DNA from: Arenibacter nanhaiticus
Lineage (GTDB): Bacteria > Bacteroidota > Bacteroidia > Flavobacteriales > Flavobacteriaceae
Length of the DNA stretch: 64,000 nt
Direction: 5' to 3'
Assembly: GCF_900141935.1 (NCBI RefSeq)
Contig: NZ_FQYX01000024.1
Location: 1 to 64,000 of the forward strand
Part shown: one piece after another, positions 17,468-26,952 of the stretch
Layout: the number at the start of each line of letters is the position of its first letter
Numbering within the stretch: position 1 is the stretch's first letter
Notes under the pieces: generated by a model
Seen by the model: only the letters and a program-made list of their open reading frames with translations
Databases searched by the model: none
What the model was told of the DNA's origin: nothing
Program-made: the position numbers and the translations under genes

Positions 17468-18427
17468 ATGCTAAAAGTTGGCGTCCTAGGAGCAGGACAT
17501 TTAGGAAAAATACACCTCCGATTACTCAATCAATCTACAAAATATACATTAGTCGGTTTTTACGATCCGGATGCCATTAATGGAAAAAAGGTAGCAGCAG
17601 AATTCGGGTATGAATATTTTGACAATATAAATACATTGTTGGATGCTGTAGATGTCATAGATATTGTTACCCCTACCTTGTCGCATTTTGATTGCGCAAA
17701 AAAGGCCATAAAAAAGGGGAAACACGTTTTTATAGAAAAACCCATTACCAACACCTTAGAAGAAGCAGAAGAACTCCTTGCTTTAGAATTAGAATATGGG
17801 ATTAAAGGACAAGTAGGTCACGTAGAACGATTTAATCCGGCTTTTATGGCGGTGAAAGATAATATCGACAGCCCTATGTTCATTGAAACGCACCGATTGG
17901 CCGAATTTAATCCGAGAGGAACCGACGTCCCAGTGGTTTTAGACTTAATGATCCATGATATAGATGCCATTTTAAGTGTGGTAAATTCCGAGGTAAAACA
18001 AATTAACGCTAGTGGTGTATCAGTGATCAGTAATTCACCAGATATCGCCAATGCCAGGATTGAATTCGAAAACGGATGTGTCGCCAACTTAACGGCCAGC
18101 CGAATTTCCTTAAAAAACATGCGTAAATCGCGCTTCTTTCAACGGGACGCCTATATTTCGGTAGACTTCCTAGAGAAAAAAGTAGAAGTTGTTAAGATGA
18201 AGGAAGCTCCGGAAGTAGCAGGAGATTTTGATATGATTTTACAAAATGCCGAAGGCGTGAAAAAACAAATCTATTTTGAGAATCCCGAGATCCCGGGCAA
18301 CAATGCCATATTAGATGAATTGGAAACTTTTGCCGATGCCATAAATAACGATACTACTCCGGTAGTAACCCTTACACAAGGAACCCAGGCATTGCGAGTA
18401 GCCCTACAAATTATTGCATCCTTTTAA
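17468..18427 (+). CDS. Gfo/Idh/MocA-family oxidoreductase
   Basis: A 319-residue NAD(P)-dependent dehydrogenase. The start at 17468 gives MLKVGVLGAGHLGKIH, a Rossmann motif. EKPITNTLEEAEEL carries the catalytic Lys-Pro pair, and GHVERFNPAF plus DLMIHDIDAIL belong to the second domain. The substrate is probably a sugar, polyol or related ketone. Members of this shape are common in flavobacteria without a fixed substrate. It is followed 12 bases later by hbd and may be co-transcribed with it. Confidence 0.92.
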   Translation: MLKVGVLGAGHLGKIHLRLLNQSTKYTLVGFYDPDAINGKKVAAEFGYEYFDNINTLLDAVDVIDIVTPTLSHFDCAKKAIKKGKHVFIEKPITNTLEEAEELLALELEYGIKGQVGHVERFNPAFMAVKDNIDSPMFIETHRLAEFNPRGTDVPVVLDLMIHDIDAILSVVNSEVKQINASGVSVISNSPDIANARIEFENGCVANLTASRISLKNMRKSRFFQRDAYISVDFLEKKVEVVKMKEAPEVAGDFDMILQNAEGVKKQIYFENPEIPGNNAILDELETFADAINNDTTPVVTLTQGTQALRVALQIIASF

Positions 18428-18439
18428 AAAAACAGGAGT

Positions 18440-19327
18440 ATGAAGAATATTGCAGTTATCGGTGCCGGAACGATGGGAAATGGAATTGCCCATGTATTTG
18501 CCCAATATGGATACACTACCAACCTAATCGATATTTCACCAACATCCTTAGAAAAAGGCGTGGCTACTATTGCCAAGAATTTGGATAGAATGATCGCAAA
18601 AGCCGTCATCTCTGAAGAAGAAAAGGCAAAAACCCTCGCAAAAATAAGTACCTACACGGACTTAGAGCAAGGGGTGAAAAATGTTGATTTAGTAATAGAA
18701 GCGGCCTCCGAAAATCTGGCCTTGAAATTAAAGATTTTCAAGGAACTCGATATTCTTTGTGAGCCTAAAACCATTTTAGCCACCAATACCTCCTCCATTT
18801 CCATTACACAAATAGCGGCTGCTACCCAGCGGCCAGACAAGGTTATCGGGATGCATTTTATGAATCCTGTACCCATCATGAAACTGGTAGAAATCATTCG
18901 CGGGTATAGCACTTCCAATGAAGTCACCGAATTAATTATGGCATTAGCCCATAAGCTCGACAAAACCCCTACGGCCGTAAACGACTATCCTGGTTTTGTT
19001 GCCAATAGAATATTAATGCCAATGATAAACGAGGCCATTGAAACCCTGTACAACGGTGTGGCCGGAGTTGACGAGATAGACACGGTAATGAGATTGGGCA
19101 TGGCACATCCTATGGGACCATTACAATTGGCCGATTTTATAGGACTCGACGTTTGTTTATCAATATTAAACGTTATGTACGACGGGTTTAAAAATCCAAA
19201 ATACGCCCCTTGTCCATTATTGGCAAACATGGTTATGGCCGGCAAGTTGGGCGTAAAGTCTGGGGAAGGGTTTTACGATTATGCTGCCTCGCGCAAGGCA
19301 GAAACCGTCTCCAAACAATTTCAATAA
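18440..19327 (+). CDS. hbd: 3-hydroxybutyryl-CoA dehydrogenase
   Basis: A 295-residue protein with the N-terminal Rossmann motif GAGTMGNGIAHVFAQYGY and the 3-hydroxyacyl-CoA dehydrogenase segments ATNTSSISITQIAAATQRPDK, GMHFMNPVPIMKLVEII (His and catalytic residues), DYPGFVANRILMPMINEAI and GPLQLADFIGLD. It oxidises 3-hydroxybutyryl-CoA with NAD(P). The length fits the single-domain short form. No crotonase or thiolase gene is beside it. Confidence 0.95.
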   Translation: MKNIAVIGAGTMGNGIAHVFAQYGYTTNLIDISPTSLEKGVATIAKNLDRMIAKAVISEEEKAKTLAKISTYTDLEQGVKNVDLVIEAASENLALKLKIFKELDILCEPKTILATNTSSISITQIAAATQRPDKVIGMHFMNPVPIMKLVEIIRGYSTSNEVTELIMALAHKLDKTPTAVNDYPGFVANRILMPMINEAIETLYNGVAGVDEIDTVMRLGMAHPMGPLQLADFIGLDVCLSILNVMYDGFKNPKYAPCPLLANMVMAGKLGVKSGEGFYDYAASRKAETVSKQFQ

Positions 19328-19389
19328 CCAAAACATCATGTAGCGTAGGACGGTCGCCCTACCACAATTAAAATTTTACAATACAAAAC

Positions 19390-20043
19390 ATGTCTGTTAA
19401 AGATAATCTTAGAATCATAAAGGAGTCTCTTCCGGCCCATGTCACCTTAGTGGCCGTTTCCAAAACCAAGCCAATCAGTGATATTCAGGAGGCCTATGCT
19501 GCAGGACAACGAATATTTGGCGAAAACAAGATACAGGAAATGACCCAAAAATGGGAAGTCTTGCCCAAGGACATCGATTGGCATATGATTGGTCACGTGC
19601 AACGCAACAAGGTAAAATATATGGCAGAATACGTGTCATTGATTCACGGGGTAGACAGTTTAAAACTTCTTCAGGAAATTAACAAACAAGCTAAAAAACA
19701 CCAACGTGTTATTCCATGTTTGCTTCAATTTCATATTGCCGAGGAAGCTAGCAAGTTTGGGTTTGACGAGGCAGAATTCAACGATCTTATTACCTCCGAA
19801 AACATATCGGCTCTGCAACATATTAAAATAGTCGGCTGTATGGGAATGGCGACCTTTACAGAAGACCAGCATCAAATAAGAAGGGAGTTTAGAACCCTTA
19901 AAGCCCTATTCGATCGGGCTAAAATAAAATTCCCCGAAATATCTACCTTATCTATGGGAATGAGTGGCGACTATCAGATTGCTATTGAAGAAGGCAGTAC
20001 GATGGTACGACTAGGGAGTAGTATATTTGGCTCCCGAAAATAG
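19390..20043 (+). CDS. YggS-family PLP-homeostasis protein
   Basis: A 217-residue single-domain TIM barrel of the alanine racemase N-terminal fold. The PLP lysine sits in VAVSKTKP near residue 25, followed by FGENKIQEM, DWHMIGHVQRNKVKYM and a late LSMGMSGDYQIAIEEGST. It keeps free PLP balanced rather than catalysing racemisation. Length and motifs match PLPBP/YggS. Confidence 0.95.
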   Translation: MSVKDNLRIIKESLPAHVTLVAVSKTKPISDIQEAYAAGQRIFGENKIQEMTQKWEVLPKDIDWHMIGHVQRNKVKYMAEYVSLIHGVDSLKLLQEINKQAKKHQRVIPCLLQFHIAEEASKFGFDEAEFNDLITSENISALQHIKIVGCMGMATFTEDQHQIRREFRTLKALFDRAKIKFPEISTLSMGMSGDYQIAIEEGSTMVRLGSSIFGSRK

Positions 20044-20079
20044 CCCTTCTACAACCCTTAGACTTGCAAGGGGAATACC

Positions 20080-20087
20080 TATATTTG
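20080..20087 (+). promoter_or_regulatory. -7 element (TATATTTG) upstream of the exonuclease gene
   Basis: An exact TAnnTTTG match 27 bases before the ATG at 20115. A TTG at 20064-20066 is too close to be a normal -33, so only the -7 half is supported. Confidence 0.5.
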
Positions 20088-20114
20088 TTTTAAATTTGAA
20101 TCATAGCAGCATAC

Positions 20115-21482
20115 ATGTACGTTATACTTGACATAGAAACCACCGGCGGAAAATATAATGAAGAGGGGGTTACGGAAATTGCAATCCATAGATTTGACGG
20201 ACATCAGGTTGTTGATCAATTTATAAGCCTTGTTAATCCCGAAAAAGAAATTCAGCCTTTTGTTGTAAAACTTACCGGAATCAACAACAATATGTTACGG
20301 ACAGCCCCTAAATTTCACGAGGTAGCCAAACGCATCGTAGAGATTACCCAAGACGCGGTCATCGTAGCACATAATGCCCAGTTCGACTACCGTATTCTAA
20401 GAACGGAATTTAGAAGACTGGGGTACAATTTTGAACGAAAAACGCTTTGCACTGTAGAACTGTCCAAACAATTGCTGCCCGATGCCGACTCTTATAGTCT
20501 GGGGAAATTAGTGCGTTCGCTCGGAATCCCTGTCAGTGATCGCCACAGGGCCAACGGAGACGCTTTAGCGACCTTGCAACTCTTTAAGCTATTGTTATCC
20601 AAAGACTTGGACAAAACCATCATTAAGAGCGTCCTAAGAAGTGAAAACCAAGGAGAACTATCGCCTAGGCAATTGGATATTATAGATGGGCTTCCCTCAG
20701 AAACCGGAATGTACTATTTGTACAACAAAGATGGAGACCTAATATTGTTGGGAAAAAGCAGTAATATTAAAAAAAGGGTCAACCAATATTTTACCAGTAA
20801 TGGCAGCCGAGCTAAAAAAATTCAAAAAGAAACCAAGAGTGCTACTTTTGAAAAAACAGGCAATGAGTTGATAGCTCTTTTAAAAGAAAACGCCGAATTA
20901 ACAAGAAACAAACCCAAATTCAATACATTTTCTAAAAAGAGGTTGTTTTCCCATGGCTTGTACAAGGTGGTCAACGAACATGGCTATATAACAATCCAAG
21001 TGGCCAAAATAGCGCCAAGAACAAAACCCATTACTACTTTCAACAGTGCCCTGGCAGCAGAGAATTTCCTGTATAAACTAAGGGACGAATTTAGCCTTTG
21101 CAATAAGATCAATGGCTTGTCCCAGGCAAAAAACCACTGTTCGCATTACGATGAGCAAGCTTGCTACGGTGGATGTATTCAAAAAGAATCACCTGAAAGT
21201 TACAACCAAAGGGTACAACAGGCCATCGATAGATACAGTTTGTCCGGAAAAAACATTTTAATCACCGATAAAGGACGAGAATTAGGAGAACGCAGCGGAA
21301 TATTAATTAAGAATGGTGTATTTAAAGGCTTAGGCTTTTTTAATTTAAACCATCAAATTAATAATAACCATATCTTAGAGTCCATTATTACTCCCATGAA
21401 GGCGAACCCTAATAGTTCTTACCTCATAGAATCATACCTTCGAAAAAAAAGAGTTTTAAAAATTATAGATATAAATTTTTAA
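20115..21482 (+). CDS. DnaQ-type 3'-5' exonuclease fused to a GIY-YIG nuclease domain
   Basis: A 455-residue two-domain protein. Residues 1-170 are a DEDD exonuclease with MYVILDIETTGG (Asp/Glu motif), AHNAQFDYRIL and HRANGDALATLQLF. Residues about 200-290 are a GIY-YIG/UvrC N-terminal domain with GMYYLYNKDGDLILLGKSSN. A C-terminal part has HYDEQACYGGCIQ. Fusions of this type are known in Bacteroidota and Actinobacteria, and the UvrC half resembles Cho, suggesting a repair or processing role. No partner uvrA/uvrB is nearby. The start is fixed by the -7 element 27 bases upstream. Confidence 0.93.
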   Translation: MYVILDIETTGGKYNEEGVTEIAIHRFDGHQVVDQFISLVNPEKEIQPFVVKLTGINNNMLRTAPKFHEVAKRIVEITQDAVIVAHNAQFDYRILRTEFRRLGYNFERKTLCTVELSKQLLPDADSYSLGKLVRSLGIPVSDRHRANGDALATLQLFKLLLSKDLDKTIIKSVLRSENQGELSPRQLDIIDGLPSETGMYYLYNKDGDLILLGKSSNIKKRVNQYFTSNGSRAKKIQKETKSATFEKTGNELIALLKENAELTRNKPKFNTFSKKRLFSHGLYKVVNEHGYITIQVAKIAPRTKPITTFNSALAAENFLYKLRDEFSLCNKINGLSQAKNHCSHYDEQACYGGCIQKESPESYNQRVQQAIDRYSLSGKNILITDKGRELGERSGILIKNGVFKGLGFFNLNHQINNNHILESIITPMKANPNSSYLIESYLRKKRVLKIIDINF

Positions 21483-21485
21483 ATT

Positions 21486-22325
21486 TTGAAAACACAGCAA
21501 GCAAAAAATAAATGGATTGCAAAGCTTCATGAAGTCATTTATGGTACCCATACTCCTGCCGGGAGGCTTTTTGACATCATATTATTGGTTATAATTGTCT
21601 ACAGCGTTATCATTGTAATGCTAGAGAGTGTACCTTGGATTGACCAACATTACCACAAATTCCTAAATTACTCCGAGTGGGTTGTTACCATTTTATTTTC
21701 CATTGAGTATATCCTGAGAATCATTTCTATCCGACAGCCCAGGAAGTACATTTTCAGTTTTTTCGGTATCGTCGATTTTCTTTCTACCATTCCAAAATAC
21801 CTTTCATTATTCTTAATTGGATCCCAATATTTAACGGCCTTTAGAATATTGCGATTGCTAAGAGTTTTCCGAATTCTTAAATTGGTTCGTTTTGTCGGCG
21901 AGTCTAATAATTTGATCAGGGCATTAAACGCTAGTAAGACAAAAATATTTGTATTCGTATTTTTTATCGCCGTGATATCTATTTTATTAGGTACCGTAAT
22001 GTATATTGTCGAGGGCCCTGATAATGGTTTCAATAGCATTCCACACAGCGTATATTGGACTGTTGTAACCCTAACCACCGTAGGCTATGGAGATATTTCC
22101 CCACAAACCCCTTTAGGGCAATTCATAGCCACTATTGTCATGATCATCGGTTATGGCATCATTGCCGTTCCTACCGGGATTGTATCGGCCGAATACGCCT
22201 CAGGAATGAATACGGCAAAAAAAATGGATGCTGGCAGAGCTTGTACCGAGTGCGGCTCGGAAATATTACGTGCCGATGCTCATTACTGTAGGCAATGTGG
22301 GAATAAATTGAGAGAAGAAGAATGA
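21486..22325 (+). CDS. Voltage-gated potassium channel with a C-terminal zinc ribbon
   Basis: A 279-residue protein whose TTG start lies 3 bases after the exonuclease stop. It has six membrane helices: S1-S4 with a voltage sensor S4 of regularly spaced Arg (RILRLLRVFRILKLVRF), then the pore with the selectivity filter TVGYGD, then S6. The cytoplasmic tail ends in a zinc ribbon with two CxxC pairs (CTECG and CRQCG). Ion transporter family, K+ selective by the filter. The zinc-ribbon tail is recurrent in bacterial Kv-like channels but its ligand is unknown. It overlaps miaA by 4 bases (ATGA). Confidence 0.93.
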   Translation: MKTQQAKNKWIAKLHEVIYGTHTPAGRLFDIILLVIIVYSVIIVMLESVPWIDQHYHKFLNYSEWVVTILFSIEYILRIISIRQPRKYIFSFFGIVDFLSTIPKYLSLFLIGSQYLTAFRILRLLRVFRILKLVRFVGESNNLIRALNASKTKIFVFVFFIAVISILLGTVMYIVEGPDNGFNSIPHSVYWTVVTLTTVGYGDISPQTPLGQFIATIVMIIGYGIIAVPTGIVSAEYASGMNTAKKMDAGRACTECGSEILRADAHYCRQCGNKLREEE

Positions 22326-23230
22326 AAGAAAAAGTATTAATTTCTATAGTTGGTCCTACTGCGATCGGCAAAACAAAACTAGCCATTGCTTTGGCACAAC
22401 ATTATAAGACCGCTATCATATCTGCCGATTCCAGACAGTTTTTTAAGGAAATGACCATAGGAACCGCTGTTCCATCGAAAGAGGAGTTGCAGGCTGCCAA
22501 ACACTATTTTATTCAGCACAAAAGTATTTTTGAAGAATACTCGGTTGGAGATTTTGAAAGGGATACTCTTGAATTGTTGGCTGAAGTATACGAAACCAAT
22601 GATATTATTATCATGGTGGGCGGCAGCGGACTATATATTGACGCGGTGGTCAAAGGGCTAGACTCTTTCCCCGAGGTTTCTCCAGCCATACGGGCCGAAC
22701 TAAATATAACCCTGGAGACAGAAGGTATTGCTAAACTACAAAAGTTATTAGAGGAATTAGATTTTGCCTATTATCAAAAGGTTGACATTAACAATCCGCA
22801 TAGGCTTATTAGAGCTTTGGAGATCTGCCTAGGAACAGGACTACCCTACTCGTCATTTTTAAACAAGAAGAAAGAACCTCGTCCCTTTAAAACCATTACA
22901 GTAGGCATTAAAGCCGAAAGGGAGGTCATTTACGACCGAATCAATCAGCGCGTAGATCTTATGATGAAGGAGGGCTTATTGGACGAGGTGAAGCCTTTAT
23001 TAGAACATCAAGCCCTAAACGCGCTACAAACCGTAGGGTACCGGGAACTTTTCCGTTATTTAAACGGTGAAATTCCGCTAGAATTTGCAATTTCCGAAAT
23101 CAAGAAAAACACTAGGAGGTTCGCAAAACGACAAATGACCTGGTTTAACAAAAAGACCGATACTATTTGGACTACCCCAACAGAACAAATTGAAGATCTT
23201 ATTGTTAAAATAAATCAAGAATTAGTATAG
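22322..23230 (+). CDS. miaA: tRNA dimethylallyltransferase
   Basis: A 302-residue enzyme that adds dimethylallyl to A37 of tRNAs reading codons that begin with U. P-loop GPTAIGKT at the start, ADSRQFFKEM for substrate, MVGGSGLYIDAVV, NPHRLIRALEI and the end segment TRRFAKRQMTWF are all in place. It shares the ATGA junction with the channel gene and is likely translationally coupled. The gene ends a plus-strand operon. Confidence 0.97.
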   Translation: MKEKVLISIVGPTAIGKTKLAIALAQHYKTAIISADSRQFFKEMTIGTAVPSKEELQAAKHYFIQHKSIFEEYSVGDFERDTLELLAEVYETNDIIIMVGGSGLYIDAVVKGLDSFPEVSPAIRAELNITLETEGIAKLQKLLEELDFAYYQKVDINNPHRLIRALEICLGTGLPYSSFLNKKKEPRPFKTITVGIKAEREVIYDRINQRVDLMMKEGLLDEVKPLLEHQALNALQTVGYRELFRYLNGEIPLEFAISEIKKNTRRFAKRQMTWFNKKTDTIWTTPTEQIEDLIVKINQELV

Positions 23231-23655
23231 CGGAAGGTTATCTTATCGACTTTAATTCGCCTTATTATTTTAGCGGTAACACTCAAAAACCAAAACCTTT
23301 ACAAGAGAGGAAAAATCGCAGTGGTTCTTTGCCAAAAACACATAAAACTGCCCATTGGGAATTGTTTTTATTTTTTTAATGAAACCTATGGCGCTAAAAG
23401 CCCTTTTCCTGCCCCAGGGCAATACAGTCTGCGCCGACAACCCACAAATATGACTCCAAGGGTTTTCTGTTCGATCCTGATGTTTACCTAGACCCTAGAT
23501 TGAAAAATTAGGCTTCAAAACTCAATATATTTTCGTGTCAAAACGCTTGCATTCTTCGCTACTTCCGATTCCCATTTGGCTACTCTCTTTAAGATTTACA
23601 CCAATTAAACTTGCAGATTAACCATTACTTTTATTGCAACATTGGCCGCTGGTAT

Positions 23656-23740
23656 GCGTTAGGGATCGCGGCGGCATCCCCGCAGCAAAGCAAGGGATAT
23701 AGCCAAGAGCCCGACCGACGAAGGAGGGAACGCCCAAATT
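23656..23740 (+). repeat. 85-bp dispersed repeat, copy 1
   Basis: The sequence begins GCGTTAGGG and ends AACGCCCAAATT. It contains an internal GGGAT/ATCCC hairpin (23662-23680) and outer ends that can pair (GCGTT/AACGC). A second copy, 92 % identical (7 differences), lies inverted at 41895-41979. It is much more GC-rich than its surroundings. Confidence 0.85.
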
Positions 23741-23841
23741 AGAATGACCAACGCTTTTAGAATCTGTAATGGCCTAGCCCTATTACGAGATTTCGCTCCT
23801 TACAATCAGACTATCAATAGCTCTGCTATTTCTGTTAAAAT

Positions 23842-23869
23842 AAAAAAGCACCCGAAAAACCCAGGTGCT
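23842..23869 (-). terminator. Terminator of the rprY-like gene
   Basis: Read on the minus strand, AGCACC and GGTGCT form a stem followed by T-rich sequence, about 130 bases after the stop of the response regulator. Confidence 0.65.
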
Positions 23870-23996
23870 CTATTATATATTTGCCAAATTTTAAGGATTT
23901 GACTTACTTATTGCCCCACAGCTATTTTAGTTATATGACACAATAATGATAGCGATTCTCTTGGTCACTCCTTCATAAATAAGAAAGGGCGCGATA

Positions 23997-24707
23997 TTAT
24001 TCCGTTTTCACAACTAACCTAAATCCTTCGCCGTGTATATTTAAAATCTCTACGGTATCATCCTTTTTAAGGTACTTACGCAATTTAGCTATATACACAT
24101 CCATACTACGAGAAGTGAAATAATTATCGTCTCTCCATATTTTTGTCAAGGCGAGCTCCCTAGGCATTAAATCGTTCTCGTGTAGGGCCAACAAACGCAA
24201 CAGCTCATTTTCCTTTGGGGATAATTTGATAGCTTCTTCATCTTTATATTTCAAGAATCGAAGTTTTGAATTCAAATGGAATCCACCTATAGTAAATTCG
24301 AACTGTTTGCTATCGGACAAAGAACTTGTAGATTTTCTTTGGAGCAACGCCCTTAGTTTCATCAATAACACTTCAGAATCAAAAGGCTTGTTCAAATAAT
24401 CATCGGCTCCGGCCTTATACCCCTTCAACACATCTTCCTTCATGGTTTTAGCGGTAAGAAAAACTATAGGCACGTTTTCGTTCTTTTCTCTAATTTCTTT
24501 AGCCAAGGTAAAGCCATCTTTATATGGCATCATTACATCTAGAATACAAACATCGAAATTATCTTTTTTAAATTTCTCGAACCCTTCCATTCCATTTTTT
24601 GCCAACGTCACATCAAAATCGTTCATTGCCAAATAATCTTTTAGAACAATTCCAAAATTTGGGTCGTCCTCTACTAAAAGTATTTTCTTTTCAACTGTTT
24701 CCATCAT
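23997..24707 (-). CDS. OmpR-family response regulator (RprY-like)
   Basis: A 236-residue protein with receiver residues Asp14/Asp15, Asp57 (CILDVMMP), Thr85 and Lys107, then a C-terminal winged-helix domain (LSPKENELLRLLA, SRSMDVYIAKLRKYLKKD). It starts 3 bases after the sensor kinase stop, and the two form an operon. The sequence resembles RprY of Bacteroides, a regulator linked to envelope stress. The role here is an inference from the family. Confidence 0.95.
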   Translation of the reverse strand: MMETVEKKILLVEDDPNFGIVLKDYLAMNDFDVTLAKNGMEGFEKFKKDNFDVCILDVMMPYKDGFTLAKEIREKNENVPIVFLTAKTMKEDVLKGYKAGADDYLNKPFDSEVLLMKLRALLQRKSTSSLSDSKQFEFTIGGFHLNSKLRFLKYKDEEAIKLSPKENELLRLLALHENDLMPRELALTKIWRDDNYFTSRSMDVYIAKLRKYLKKDDTVEILNIHGEGFRLVVKTE

Positions 24708-24710
24708 AGT

Positions 24711-26285
24711 TTAAATTAAAGGTAGTTTTATATAAAAAGTGCTTCCTTTTCCTTTTTCACTTTCTGCAAAAACTTCTCCTTGGTGATCATCAATTATTTT
24801 TTTCACGTACGCGAGCCCTAATCCGTGCCCCTTAACGTTGTGTATATCCCCTGTGTGTTCTCTATAGAACTGTTCAAAAACCTTTTTAAGTACAGATTTA
24901 CTCATTCCTGCCCCTTGATCTTGAACTTTAATAACAATAAAATTATTGGCCAATTCCGTAAATACATCAATTTTTGGCGTATCTGGGGAATATTTTACAG
25001 CATTATCCAATATGTTTACCATTACATTGGTAAAATGCATTTCATTGGCCAATACTTCAGATCGTTCTGCGTTAAAATGGGTATTGATATACCCTCCTCT
25101 ATCGGCAACGATTAGTTCTACATGTGTAATCGCATCTGCTATTATGTCGTGTACATCTTCCCTATCCTTACTAATATCGAGTTGATTCTTTTCTAATTTT
25201 GAAATCCTCAATACATTTTCTACTTGGGCATGCATTCTTTTATTCTCATCTCTTATCATTTGCAAGTACCTCAGTACCTTCTCCTTGTCATTTATTATTT
25301 TTGGATTCCTAATAGCCTCTACCGCTAAGTTTATCGTCGCAATAGGTGTTTTAAATTCATGCGTCATATTATTAATAAAGTCAGACTTTATTTTTGAAAT
25401 CTGTTTTTGCTTTATCAATTGATAAATTGCACCAGCATATGCCACCACAATAATTAATGTAAATGTCAGGGACAAAATTGCCATCCCTAGAATTGATTGT
25501 ATTAAAAACCTTTTCTTTTTAGGAAAGGTCAACAAAAGGGAAAAATTTGTATTTCCTTCACTATCAGAAAACAATGGGGATTTATACAGGCTTGTATTCG
25601 AAAATTTAAATTTCTTGGATTTCACTTTCGTGGGCAAGCCCTTGCTGTATACCCCGTATTCATAATCAATATCTATACCACTATTTTTAAGCTCTCGGCT
25701 TAAGAACAGTTCGATCTCTTGTCTGGTCACTCGTTTATGAATAGACCTGGACTTAGCCAGCTCCCTAAAAGCCAGATCCATACCAATCCGATCTACTGAA
25801 GCAAGCTCACCGATTTTCTTTATTTTCTGAACCGGAGTAAGGGCATATGATTTGCCATCCAGACCAAATTCTTCTTTAAATATTTCTGTAGTTTTAGTAC
25901 TCGTAATATTTTTAAAAGTGGTGGTTTCTGAACCAATATCAAAGAGCGTAGAGGCCAAATCGTAATCTTCTTCTAAAATACCGTGCGTATAAAACCTTAT
26001 TTCATTGGAATTAATATCACGATCGAAAAAAAAGAAGTTCTTAAGATGGGCTGCTTTTGGCTCTCCTATTGAATCCTTTAGTTTGTAAAACTCATCTAGA
26101 TAATCTTGAACTTCTCTTTTTTCAATATTTTCGACAACCCTATTCAATATTTGGGTTACCGTATTGGAAAACTGCTCTTCTTTATCTTGTACAGACTTAT
26201 TGATCCAATAACTTTGGACAAAAATAATTCCAATTAAGGAAAGGCTCATTAAGACCACCAAAAGACCAAATAACCTTTTATTCAT
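24711..26285 (-). CDS. Sensor histidine kinase (RprX-like)
   Basis: The start at the second Met (26285) gives MNKRLFGLLVVLM, and the protein has 524 residues. It has a first membrane segment, a periplasmic sensor region of about 240 residues, a second membrane segment (ILGMAILSLTFTLIIVVAYAG), HisKA with MTHEFKTPIATI (catalytic His) and HATPase_c with NILDNAVKYS, DQGAGMS and GLGLAYVKKI. It is the partner of the downstream OmpR-type regulator and resembles RprX. Confidence 0.95.
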   Translation of the reverse strand: MNKRLFGLLVVLMSLSLIGIIFVQSYWINKSVQDKEEQFSNTVTQILNRVVENIEKREVQDYLDEFYKLKDSIGEPKAAHLKNFFFFDRDINSNEIRFYTHGILEEDYDLASTLFDIGSETTTFKNITSTKTTEIFKEEFGLDGKSYALTPVQKIKKIGELASVDRIGMDLAFRELAKSRSIHKRVTRQEIELFLSRELKNSGIDIDYEYGVYSKGLPTKVKSKKFKFSNTSLYKSPLFSDSEGNTNFSLLLTFPKKKRFLIQSILGMAILSLTFTLIIVVAYAGAIYQLIKQKQISKIKSDFINNMTHEFKTPIATINLAVEAIRNPKIINDKEKVLRYLQMIRDENKRMHAQVENVLRISKLEKNQLDISKDREDVHDIIADAITHVELIVADRGGYINTHFNAERSEVLANEMHFTNVMVNILDNAVKYSPDTPKIDVFTELANNFIVIKVQDQGAGMSKSVLKKVFEQFYREHTGDIHNVKGHGLGLAYVKKIIDDHQGEVFAESEKGKGSTFYIKLPLI

Positions 26286-26370
26286 TTGCAAGTAAAATTA
26301 TAAATTTAACATTTAGGGAATTGCCCCTTTAACCTAATCTTAACAAAGATGTTAAAACCCTGTCGATACC

Positions 26371-26952
26371 CTACATTTTAAGTAAGATTTTGTGCACCCG
26401 TTGCACTTCTTTAAGGGTTTGCTCAAGATCGGTGTTATGAATTACAAAATCGGATACTTCCTCTTTTTTTTGATCGGGCCATTGATTTTTCATTCTATCC
26501 TCGACTTTCTTCGCCTCCACTTGGTCTCTCTTCACCACCCTATTGACTCTATCTTCTTTAGGTGCGGTTACCAAAATAATTTTATCATAAAAATCGACGC
26601 TATTATTTTCAAAAATAATAGCAGCTTCCTGAATGACGTAAGCTGCGTTTTGCTTTTTTGCCCATTGCAAAAAATGCTGTCTCACTGCAGGATGGACAAT
26701 CCGATTTAAAGCTTGCAGCAATTCCTTGTCCTTAAACACCTTATTTGCAATAAAAGTCCTGTTCAAAACTCCATTTTCATAACTTTCTGCCCCCAACAAG
26801 CCTCGAATATCTTCCTGTAGCTCCTTGGATTCGGCCATCAGTATTTTAGCTTGTACATCTGAGTTATAAACAGGCACCCCCAATGCTTGGAACATTGCTC
26901 CTACCGTAGATTTCCCACTACCAATACCACCTGTCAAGCCTACAATCTTCAT
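26371..26952 (-). CDS. coaE: Dephospho-CoA kinase
   Basis: A 193-residue P-loop kinase for the last step of coenzyme A synthesis. It has GLTGGIGSGKSTVGAMF, the substrate-lid regions EAAIIFENNSVDFYDKII and the NMP-like RVVKRDQ. The length is typical. Its start overlaps the CdaR/YbbR gene stop by 4 bases, so the two are coupled. CoaBC, another CoA enzyme, is encoded 5.5 kb away on the same strand. Confidence 0.96.
   Translation of the reverse strand: MKIVGLTGGIGSGKSTVGAMFQALGVPVYNSDVQAKILMAESKELQEDIRGLLGAESYENGVLNRTFIANKVFKDKELLQALNRIVHPAVRQHFLQWAKKQNAAYVIQEAAIIFENNSVDFYDKIILVTAPKEDRVNRVVKRDQVEAKKVEDRMKNQWPDQKKEEVSDFVIHNTDLEQTLKEVQRVHKILLKM

Larger units (their letters stand above)
23231..23996. 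other. Intergenic gap, 766 bp, between convergent genes
   Basis: No plausible protein gene is found on either strand. The right part holds one copy of an 85-bp dispersed repeat and a terminator facing the minus strand. Confidence 0.7.

Noticed and set aside
19333-19366. Short hairpin GTAGG/CCTAC between hbd and yggS
   Set aside because: The stem is only 5 bp, has no T-run and the two genes may be co-transcribed.
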